Assembly (NCBI RefSeq): GCF_013363975.1
Contig: NZ_JABWGN010000008.1
Coordinates: 372,001-436,000, forward strand
Origin: Nonomuraea montanisoli
GTDB taxonomy: Bacteria > Actinomycetota > Actinomycetes > Streptosporangiales > Streptosporangiaceae
Direction of reading: 5' to 3'
DNA length: 64,000 bases
Positions 57,755 to 64,000 of this stretch are shown here, piece after piece. Position numbers and translations under genes: made by a program. The stretch's first letter is position 1, and every line of letters starts with the position of its first letter. The notes under the pieces were generated by a model. It saw nothing but the letters and a program-made list of their open reading frames with translations, did no database searches and had not been told where the DNA came from.

Positions 57755-58714
57755 GTGCTGACGGTTGACGGGCTGGGCGTGCGGGCCGGAGACCTGGAGC
57801 TGGTGCGGGAGGTGTCGTTCGGCATCGGGCCGGGCGAGCGGGTCGGCCTCATCGGCGAGTCGGGCTCCGGCAAGTCGCTGACCGCGCTCGCGCTCATGGG
57901 GCTGCTGCCCGACGGCGTCACCGCGTCCGGCACGGCCCGGCTGGGCGGTCGCGACCTGGTCGGCGTACCGGAGCGGCGGCTGAAGGACCTGCGCGGCCGT
58001 ACGGTGTCGATGGTCTTCCAGGAGCCCATGACCGCGCTCAATCCGCTGATGCGGGTCGGCGCGCAGGTCGCCGAGGTCATGACCCTGCACGGCGTCGCCG
58101 CGGGCCGCGCCCGCGAGCGCGCCGCCGAGCTGCTCGGCCGGGTGCGCCTGCCCGACCCGGAGCGGATCGCCCGCTCCTACCCGCACCAGCTCTCCGGCGG
58201 CCAGCGCCAGCGGGTCATGCTGGCCATCGCCCTGGCCAACGAGCCCGACCTGCTCATCTGCGACGAGCCGACCACCGCGCTCGACGTGACCGTGCAGAAG
58301 CAGATGCTGGAGCTCATCGCCGAGGTCGCGCCCGCGCTGCTGTTCATCACGCACGACCTCGCCGTCGTCGCCTCGCTCTGCGAGCGGGTGCTGGTCATGT
58401 ACGGCGGGCGGGTCGTCGAGAGCGGGCCCCTGCGCGAGGTGTTCAAGCACCCCCGCCACCGCTACACCGAGGGTCTGCTGGCCGCCTCCCGGCTGCCGCC
58501 GCGCGGCACCCGCCTGGCCACCATCCCGGGCTCCGTGCCCGCCGCCGGACGCTTCCCCGGGGGCTGCGTCTTCCGCGACCGCTGCGCCCACGCCACCGAG
58601 ACCTGCGAGACCGCGCCGGAACTGACCGCGCCGGAACTGACCGCCCCCGACCTGACGGGCCCGGAGCCGAGAGGAGACGGCCATGCCTTCGCCTGCTGGC
58701 ACCCCCGACGCTGA
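57755..58714 (+). CDS. oligopeptide ABC transporter ATPase (DppD-like)
   Basis: A 319-residue ATPase. It has Walker A GESGSGKSLTALALMG, the FQEPMTALNP Q-loop, signature LSGGQRQRVMLAIAL, Walker B LLICDEPTTALD and the C-terminal cysteine-rich GGCVFRDRCAHATETC, which in this family can bind an iron-sulfur cluster. Before the end is a tandem PELTAPELTAPDL unit. GTG at 57755 follows GGGGGAG. It overlaps the next ATPase by 32 bases. Confidence 0.95.
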   Translation: MLTVDGLGVRAGDLELVREVSFGIGPGERVGLIGESGSGKSLTALALMGLLPDGVTASGTARLGGRDLVGVPERRLKDLRGRTVSMVFQEPMTALNPLMRVGAQVAEVMTLHGVAAGRARERAAELLGRVRLPDPERIARSYPHQLSGGQRQRVMLAIALANEPDLLICDEPTTALDVTVQKQMLELIAEVAPALLFITHDLAVVASLCERVLVMYGGRVVESGPLREVFKHPRHRYTEGLLAASRLPPRGTRLATIPGSVPAAGRFPGGCVFRDRCAHATETCETAPELTAPELTAPDLTGPEPRGDGHAFACWHPRR

Positions 58715-59555
58715 CCCCGTGCGCGCCTCCGCCGGCGCCCCTGCCGCTGACCGAGCCGGTGGTCCCGCCGGCGAGCCGCTGATCGAGGTGCGCGACCTCA
58801 CCCGCGTCTACCGCCGCCCCCGCACCTCCCTCACCCGCCCCGGCGAGGCCGTGCACGCGCTCAAGGGCGTGTCGCTGACCGTCCACCGGGGCGAGCGGTT
58901 CGGCATCGTGGGCGAGTCCGGGTCGGGCAAGTCCACGCTGCTGCGCCTCCTCTGCGCCCTCGACCGGCCCACCAGCGGCTCGGTCACCTTCGCCGGCCGG
59001 GAGGTGGCGGGCCTGCCGGAGCGGTCGCTGCGCTTCCTGCGGCGCAGCCTCCAGATCGTCTTCCAGGACCCGATGAGCTCCCTCGACCCGCGCATGCGGG
59101 TGCGCGACCTCGTCGCCGAGCCGCTCGTGGCGCTCGGCGAGCCCGTGGGCGACCGGGTCGCCGAGCTGCTGGACGCGGTCGGCCTGCCCGCCTCGGCGGC
59201 GGAGCGCTACCCGCACCAGTTCTCCGGCGGTCAGCGCCAGCGCATCGCGATCGCCCGCGCGCTCGCCCCCCGCCCCGAGGTGCTCGTGGCCGACGAGCCG
59301 GTCAGCGCCCTCGACGTGTCGGTACGCGGCCAGATCCTCAACCTGCTCGCCGACCTGGCCGACGAGCTGGGGCTCACCCTCGTCTTCGTCTCGCACGACC
59401 TGGCCGTGGTCCGGCACCTGTGCGAGACCGTCGCGGTCGTCCACGACGGGCTGATCGTGGAGACCGGCCCGGTGGACGACGTCTGGGAGGCGCCGGGCCA
59501 CCCGTACACGCGGGCGCTGCTGGCGGCCGTGCCGACCCTGGAGGGAATGTTGTGA
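58683..59555 (+). CDS. oligopeptide ABC transporter ATPase (DppF-like)
   Basis: 290 residues with Walker A GESGSGKSTLLRLL, FQDPMSSLDPRMRV, signature FSGGQRQRIAIARAL and Walker B VLVADEPVSALD. The C-terminal cysteine block found in DppD is absent, as is usual in many DppF proteins. It has an Ala/Gly/Pro-rich first 30 residues. The next gene starts inside its stop codon (GTGA). Together DppD and DppF drive uptake. Confidence 0.93.
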   Translation: MPSPAGTPDADPVRASAGAPAADRAGGPAGEPLIEVRDLTRVYRRPRTSLTRPGEAVHALKGVSLTVHRGERFGIVGESGSGKSTLLRLLCALDRPTSGSVTFAGREVAGLPERSLRFLRRSLQIVFQDPMSSLDPRMRVRDLVAEPLVALGEPVGDRVAELLDAVGLPASAAERYPHQFSGGQRQRIAIARALAPRPEVLVADEPVSALDVSVRGQILNLLADLADELGLTLVFVSHDLAVVRHLCETVAVVHDGLIVETGPVDDVWEAPGHPYTRALLAAVPTLEGML

Positions 59556-60748
59556 TCGACGTCGACGCCCGGGGAGTCGTGGAGTTCACCCAGGCGCTGG
59601 TGCGCATCCCCAGCACCAACGACCCGGCGCGCGGACGCTGCGAGCGGCCGGCCGCCGAGCTGGTCGAGGCGAGGATGCGCGAGTGGGGCTGGGAGCCGCG
59701 CGTCTACGAGGTCGAGCCCGGCCGGCCCAACGTGGTGGCCGTCGTCGAGGGCGGCGGCGGTGACGGGCCGACCCTCATGTTCGAGGGGCACACCGACGTG
59801 GTGACCGAGGGCGACCTGTCGAGCTGGACCGTGGACCCGTTCGGCGGCGAGATCCGCGACGGGAAGCTGTGGGGCCGGGGCAGCGCCGACATGAAGTCGG
59901 GCCTGGCCGCCGCCCTCTACGCCACGCGGGCGCTCCAGCTCGCCGGGCCGTTCCCCGGACGGATCAAGGTGTGCGCGCTGGCCGACGAGGAGGGCCTGAT
60001 GATCGGCGCCCACCACTTCGTCGCCGAGGGCCTGGCCGCCGACGTCGACGGCGCGATCGTGGCCGAGCCCGAGGCGGGCGAGATCTGCGCGGTCGCCAAG
60101 GGCGCGCTGCGGCTGCGCGTGGACTTCACGGGCAAGATGGCGCACGGCGCGATGCCCCAGCACGGCCGCAACCCCATCCAGGCCGTGGGCATGCTGCTGG
60201 TGGGGCTGCGCTCCCTGGAGAAGGAGCTCCAGGCGGCGCATCCCGCGCACGAGCACCTGGGCGAGGTGTACGTGACGCCGACCGTGGTGCGGGCGGGCAC
60301 CGAGGAGCAGGTCAACGTCATCCCGGCCGTCGCGTCGGTCTTCGTGGACGTGCGGACCATCCCCGGGCTCGCGCACGAGGACGTCGCCGCCCGGGTGCGG
60401 GAGCTGGCCTCCCACGACGGGATCGCGGCGGAGGTGTCGATCCTGGTGGACCGGCCGCCGGTGGAGGTGCCCGTGGACGACCCCGTGGTCGCGGCGCTGG
60501 CCGGCGCCCACCGGGCCGTGACCGGCGAGGAGCCCGTCTACGGCGGCGTGCCCGGCTCGACCGACGGCACCGTCCTGACGCACTGGGGCGGCGTGCCGTC
60601 CGTCGTGTACGGGCCGGGCGGCAAGTGGATCGCCCACCAGGCCGACGAGTACGTCGAGGTGGAGGAGATCGTGCGCTGCGCCCGCGTCTTCGCCGAGGCC
60701 GCCCGCCGCTTCCTGACCCGGAGCGCCGGAACCGGGCGGCGGTCGTGA
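59552..60748 (+). CDS. M20-family metallohydrolase (ArgE/DapE/CPG2-like)
   Basis: A 398-residue M20 peptidase/deacylase. Zinc ligands and catalytic residues are seen in FEGHTDVV (His, Asp), GRGSADMKSG (bridging Asp) and ADEEGL (Glu-Glu), and the lid domain has AHGAMPQHGRNPI. Members remove acyl or carboxypeptidase-like groups from amino acids and dipeptides. GTG at 59552 overlaps the DppF stop. In this operon it is expected to hydrolyse the imported amide. Confidence 0.93.
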   Translation: MIDVDARGVVEFTQALVRIPSTNDPARGRCERPAAELVEARMREWGWEPRVYEVEPGRPNVVAVVEGGGGDGPTLMFEGHTDVVTEGDLSSWTVDPFGGEIRDGKLWGRGSADMKSGLAAALYATRALQLAGPFPGRIKVCALADEEGLMIGAHHFVAEGLAADVDGAIVAEPEAGEICAVAKGALRLRVDFTGKMAHGAMPQHGRNPIQAVGMLLVGLRSLEKELQAAHPAHEHLGEVYVTPTVVRAGTEEQVNVIPAVASVFVDVRTIPGLAHEDVAARVRELASHDGIAAEVSILVDRPPVEVPVDDPVVAALAGAHRAVTGEEPVYGGVPGSTDGTVLTHWGGVPSVVYGPGGKWIAHQADEYVEVEEIVRCARVFAEAARRFLTRSAGTGRRS

Positions 60749-61749
60749 AGGCCGGGCGGGCGAACGCCCTGGTCGACGTGGCCGGGCTGCGCGTCGGGCA
60801 CGCCGAGCGGGTCGGCGCCGGCTACCGCACCGGGACGACCGTCGTGCTCGCGCCCCCGGGCGGCATGGTGGCCGGGGTGGACGTGCGCGGCGCCGCGCCC
60901 GGCACCCGCGAGACCGAGCTGCTCGACCCGCGCAACCTCGTCGAGCGGGTCCACGCGATCACGCTCACCGGCGGCAGCGCGTACGGCCTGAGCGCCGCCT
61001 GCGGCGTCATGGAGCGGCTGGCCGACGCCGGGATCGGCTTCCCCGTCGAGGGCGGCGTCGTGCCCATCGTGCCGTCCGCCGTCATCTACGACCTCGGGCG
61101 CGGCGGCCGGTTCCGCGCCGTGCCGGACGCCGGGCTGGGCGCCGCCGCCTACGACGCCGCCTCGCCCGCCGAGGCGCGCAGCGGGTCGGTCGGCGCGGGC
61201 GCCGGCGCCGTGGCGGGCGGGCTGGCCGGAGGCGTCGGCACGGCCAGCGCCGTGCTGCCCTCCGGCGTGACCGTGGCCGCGCTGGCCGTGGTCAACGCCG
61301 CCGGTTCGGTGCTCGACCCGGGCCGCGCGCTGCTGTCCGGCACCCGGTACGGCCTGCCCGGCGAGTTCGGACCGCTGCGCGAGCCGTCGGCCGAGGAGTC
61401 GGACGCCTGGCGGCCCGCCGCCGTCACCTCGTTCAACACCACGATCGGCGTCGTCGCCACCGACCTGACCCTGACCAAGGCGCAGTGCGGCAAGCTGGCC
61501 GGCGTCGCCCACGACGGGCTGGCCCGGGCGATCCGGCCGGCCCACACCATGGTCGACGGCGACACCGTCTTCGGGCTGGCCACCTGCGGCGAGCCCGCGC
61601 CGGACCCCGGCGGGCTGCAGGACCTGCTCGCCGCCGGTGCCGACGTGTTCAGCCGGGCCGTGGCGCACGCCATGCTCGCCGCGACCGGCCGCGAGGGCGC
61701 GCCCGCGTACCTCGACGTGTTTCCCAGCGCTCTAGGGGGAGTGGCGTGA
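60745..61749 (+). CDS. P1-family peptidase (DmpA/NylC-like, N-terminal nucleophile type)
   Basis: 334 residues of the DmpA/P1 family of self-cleaving hydrolases. It shows TLTGGSAYGLSAACGVM, the GSVGAGAGAVAGGLAGGVGT glycine region, and SFNTTIGVVATDL, where a Thr following Asn is the expected cleavage and catalytic residue. Relatives cleave beta-peptides, D-amino-acid amides or nylon oligomers. GTG at 60745 overlaps the M20 stop. An aminopeptidase for unusual amides beside an oligopeptide importer is an interesting pairing. Confidence 0.9.
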   Translation: MKAGRANALVDVAGLRVGHAERVGAGYRTGTTVVLAPPGGMVAGVDVRGAAPGTRETELLDPRNLVERVHAITLTGGSAYGLSAACGVMERLADAGIGFPVEGGVVPIVPSAVIYDLGRGGRFRAVPDAGLGAAAYDAASPAEARSGSVGAGAGAVAGGLAGGVGTASAVLPSGVTVAALAVVNAAGSVLDPGRALLSGTRYGLPGEFGPLREPSAEESDAWRPAAVTSFNTTIGVVATDLTLTKAQCGKLAGVAHDGLARAIRPAHTMVDGDTVFGLATCGEPAPDPGGLQDLLAAGADVFSRAVAHAMLAATGREGAPAYLDVFPSALGGVA

Positions 61750-63182
61750 CGGTGGACGATCTCGACGGGGCGTGGCCGTCCGGGCTGCCCGTGGGCGACG
61801 GATGGGTGGAGACCGGGCGGACGGGCGACGTCGTCTTCCCGTACGACGGCTCGGTGGTGGCGAGCGCGCCGGTCGGCACGCCGGAACTGGCCCGCCGCGC
61901 CGTCGAGGAGGCGCTCGCGGTGGCGCCGGCCATGGCCGCGCTGCCCTCGCACGCCCGCCGCGCCGCGCTCATGGGCGCGCACGACGCCCTCGCGGCCCGC
62001 AGGGAGGACGTCGAGCGGCTGCTCGTGCTGGAGACCGGCAAGCCGCTGGTGGACTGCCGGGTGGAGGTGGCCCGCACGCTCGTCACGCTCGCGACGGCGG
62101 CCGAGGAGGTGGCCCGGCTGCACGGCGAGACGGTGCCGCTCGACCTGCTGCCCTCGGGCGAGGGACTGGTCGGGTTCTGGACGCGGCGGCCGATCGGCGT
62201 GGTGGTCGGCATCACCGGCTTCAACTATCCGCTGCTGCTGGCCGCCCACAAGATCGCGCCGGCGGTGGCCGCGGGCTGCCCCGTGATCGTCAAGCCGGCC
62301 CCCGCGACGCCCCTGGCCACGCTCTGGCTCGTGCACCTGCTGCGCTCGGCGGGCGGGCTGCCCCCGGCCGGCGTGCAGCTCGTCACCGGCGACGTCGAGG
62401 TCGGGCGGACGCTGGTGGAGGACCGGCGGATCGGCGCGGTGTCGTTCACCGGCTCGGCCGCCGCCGGCCACGCCATCGCGCGGGCCGCCGCGCCCACCAA
62501 GGTGCTGCTGGAGCTCGGCTCGAACGCCGCGCTCGTGGTGGCCGCCGACGCCGACCTGGAGGCCGCCGCGGACGCGGTGGTGCGGGGCGGCTACTACGCC
62601 TCCGGCCAGGCGTGCATCTCGGTGCAGCGGGTGCTGGTGGAGGAGCCGGCGCGCGAGGCGTTCGTGTCGCTGCTGGCCGAGCGGGTGAAGGACGTCGTCG
62701 CGGGCGACCCGCGCTCGCCGGAGACCCGGGTGGCGCCGCTGATCGACCCGGCCGCCACCGAGCGCGTGCTCGACCGGGTGCGGGAGTCGGGCGGCACGCT
62801 CGTCACGGGCGGCGTCCGCGACGGCCGGGCCATCGCGCCGACGGTGCTGACGGACGTGCCGGACGGGGCCGCCGCGTGGGACGAGGAGATCTTCGGCCCG
62901 GTCGTGTGCGTGCGCTCCGTGCCCGACCTCGACGCCGCCTTCGCCGCGGTCAACGCCTCCCGGTACGGGCTGCACGCCGCGGTCTTCACCCGCTCGCTGG
63001 CCACCGCGTTCGCCGCCGTGGACCGCATCGAGGCCGGGGGCGTGGTGGTCAACGACGTGCCGGGGTTCCGGGCGGACAACATGCCGTACGGGGGCGTCAA
63101 GGACTCGGGCGCCGGGCGGGAGGGGCCCCGCTTCGCCATCGAGGAGCTCACGGTCACCCGCATGGCGATCATCCGCCCCTGA
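61746..63182 (+). CDS. NAD(P)-dependent aldehyde dehydrogenase
   Basis: A 478-residue ALDH. The cofactor site is seen in GITGFNYPLLLAAHKIAPAV and FTGSAAAGHAIA, the general base glutamate in LLELGSNAALV, the nucleophilic cysteine in SGQACISVQRV, and the late FGPVVCVRSV. It oxidises an aldehyde to an acid. GTG at 61746 overlaps the P1 peptidase stop, so it closes the operon. It overlaps the convergent TetR gene by 14 bases. The aldehyde may come from a released amino group. Confidence 0.93.
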   Translation: MTVDDLDGAWPSGLPVGDGWVETGRTGDVVFPYDGSVVASAPVGTPELARRAVEEALAVAPAMAALPSHARRAALMGAHDALAARREDVERLLVLETGKPLVDCRVEVARTLVTLATAAEEVARLHGETVPLDLLPSGEGLVGFWTRRPIGVVVGITGFNYPLLLAAHKIAPAVAAGCPVIVKPAPATPLATLWLVHLLRSAGGLPPAGVQLVTGDVEVGRTLVEDRRIGAVSFTGSAAAGHAIARAAAPTKVLLELGSNAALVVAADADLEAAADAVVRGGYYASGQACISVQRVLVEEPAREAFVSLLAERVKDVVAGDPRSPETRVAPLIDPAATERVLDRVRESGGTLVTGGVRDGRAIAPTVLTDVPDGAAAWDEEIFGPVVCVRSVPDLDAAFAAVNASRYGLHAAVFTRSLATAFAAVDRIEAGGVVVNDVPGFRADNMPYGGVKDSGAGREGPRFAIEELTVTRMAIIRP

Positions 63183-63780
63183 CCCGGCTTCCCACCGCCG
63201 TCTCCTCCTCCTCCTGCTCCGGTACGGGTTCCAGCACCGCGCGGCAGGCGCGGGCCACCAGCTCGTCGACCAGCGGGGGAGGGGGCTGCCCGGCCATCAG
63301 GTGGCGCCGCACGGCCCCGTAGGGCAGGTCCACCACGGCGAAGACCAGCCGCTCGCGCCCCACGCCGGGAAGGCGGGCCGCGCACGCGTCGAGCGCCGCC
63401 GACAGGCCGGTGTTGACCCCCTCCAGCTCGCCGGCCAGCTCGCCGGGCCACCGGGCGACCAGCTCCCGGCGGTGGAGCAGCACCGTCGCCGCCTCGGCCA
63501 GGTGGTCGCGGCACCAGCGCGGGGTGTGCAGGGCGGCCGCCTCCACGTCCGCGGCCGCCAGCGCCTCGACCACGCCGTGCTGGAAACGGCGCACGCCGCG
63601 CAGCCACAGCGCGGCCATCAGCAGGTCGCGCGAGGCGAAGCGATGGTAGAGCGAGCCGGTCGGGGCGCCCAGCCGCCCGGCGATGGCGGCCATGGTGGCC
63701 GCGGCGGGCCCCTCCTCGGCGGTGATCGCCATCGCCGCGTCCAGGATCCGGTCCTCGGTGAACTTGCCCGGCCTTCCCAC
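63169..63780 (-). CDS. TetR-family regulator
   Basis: A 203-residue TetR repressor. The helix-turn-helix reads AATMAAIAGRLGAPTGSLYH and RFASRDLLM. The GTG at 63780 is followed by GRPGKFTEDRIL. It overlaps the aldehyde dehydrogenase 3' end and is divergent from a SnoaL-like gene, with a near-perfect palindromic operator between. So it most likely controls itself and that gene. Ligand unknown. Confidence 0.92.
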   Translation of the reverse strand: MGRPGKFTEDRILDAAMAITAEEGPAAATMAAIAGRLGAPTGSLYHRFASRDLLMAALWLRGVRRFQHGVVEALAAADVEAAALHTPRWCRDHLAEAATVLLHRRELVARWPGELAGELEGVNTGLSAALDACAARLPGVGRERLVFAVVDLPYGAVRRHLMAGQPPPPLVDELVARACRAVLEPVPEQEEEETAVGSRVRGG

Positions 63781-63798
63781 CCGCCGCCTCCCGTGATA

Positions 63799-63830
63799 TT
63801 AGATGATTGCTTCTAGAATCTATCATCTAA
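63799..63830. promoter_or_regulatory. near-perfect 32-bp palindromic operator between tetR and a SnoaL-like gene
   Basis: TTAGATGAT (63799-63807) and ATCATCTAA (63822-63830) are perfect 9-bp arms; the 14-base centre contains TTCTAGAA and is itself mostly palindromic. TATCAT (63821-63826) could be a plus-strand -10. This is a classical TetR target. Confidence 0.85.
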
Positions 63831-63842
63831 AAAGGGGGCGGC

Positions 63843-64000
63843 ATGAGCCGATCCATCGAGATCGTCCAGCGTTTCTACGAGGCGACCCAGACGGGTGACC
63901 GGGCCGGGATCCTGGCGATCCTGCATCCCGCGTTCGAAGCCCGTACCGCGTCCGGCCTGCCGTGCGGCGCCGGCGGCTCCTTCCACGGCCCCCGGGAGGC
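63843..64000 (+). CDS. SnoaL-like (NTF2-fold) protein, 5' part
   Basis: ATG at 63843, after GGGGGCGG, opens a frame that runs off the window. The visible 52 residues (SIEIVQRFYEATQTGDRAGI, then LHPAFEARTASGLPCGAGG) have the helix-and-strand opening of SnoaL-like NTF2-fold proteins, which include small cyclases, isomerases and binding proteins. It is divergent from tetR and should be its regulated target. The rest of the gene lies outside. Confidence 0.75.
   Translation, partial: MSRSIEIVQRFYEATQTGDRAGILAILHPAFEARTASGLPCGAGGSFHGPRE

Noticed and set aside
1..64000. Biosynthetic gene cluster for a secondary metabolite
   Set aside because: The P450, SDRs and methyltransferase are scattered and no polyketide synthase, NRPS, terpene or RiPP core gene is present.

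Overview
The window is a very GC-rich chromosomal segment from an actinomycete. Short translational-coupling overlaps (ATGA and GTGA), frequent GTG starts, leaderless-looking promoters, a furA-katG pair and an LmbE/Mca-type deacetylase fit an actinobacterium. A Streptosporangiaceae-like genome (Nonomuraea or a relative) is my inference from gene content only. I saw no rRNA, tRNA, CRISPR array or complete insertion sequence.

Layout, first half. 1-2.0 kb: end of a sugar ABC ATPase, a TMEM175-like channel and an SDR. 2.0-4.2 kb: a P450 transcribed behind a TetR regulator fused in frame to a ferredoxin, with a palindromic operator over the promoter. 4.2-10.8 kb: a large membrane NACHT-WD40 protein divergent from a secreted subtilase. 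10.8-12.4 kb: relics of an ABC exporter and an S26 signal peptidase, then an Lsr2-type DNA-binding domain fused to DUF6461. 12.4-18.2 kb: katG-furA, an APH-type kinase and a coupled NmrA/LLM oxidoreductase pair. 18.2-20.2 kb: a histidine-kinase relic, tandem repeats, a GNAT-methyltransferase fusion and low-complexity DNA. 20.2-24.1 kb: a GntR-enolase superfamily-SDR-sialidase group. 24.3-29.8 kb: an SDR, a coupled group (31-aa membrane peptide, lipoprotein, Nramp-related transporter, PRC-barrel-like protein) and small proteins.

Layout, second half. 29.9-34.9 kb: a complete sugar-uptake locus (PfkB kinase divergent from binding protein, permease, ATPase and LacI), with two LacI-type operators between. 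35-37 kb: zinc-ribbon protein, TetR relic, PIG-L deacetylase. 37.1-43.0 kb: a tightly coupled catabolic operon (TSUP exporter, amidohydrolase, MFS, FAH hydrolase, PuuE-like deacetylase, GntR). The same TTGCATGCAA operator lies before its first gene and before the regulator. 43-48 kb: acyl-CoA ligase with an in-frame 24-nt tandem repeat, GNAT, glycosyltransferase, XRE regulator and a small membrane protein sharing a motif. 48-53.5 kb: secreted metallopeptidase, SigE-type sigma factor with a coupled membrane partner, and a HTH-adenylyl cyclase. 53.6-63.2 kb: GntR regulator divergent from an eight-gene coupled operon (oligopeptide ABC transporter, M20 amidohydrolase, P1/DmpA-type peptidase, aldehyde dehydrogenase). 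The window ends with a TetR regulator divergent from a SnoaL-like gene around a near-perfect operator.

The most unusual items are the TetR-ferredoxin fusion with its own internal start, the coupled 31-aa peptide/lipoprotein/Nramp/PRC operon, the GntR-controlled amidohydrolase operon whose amidohydrolase carries a CxxC-x5-CxxC knuckle, and the NACHT-membrane-WD40 protein. Functions come from motifs and synteny only; no database search was run.
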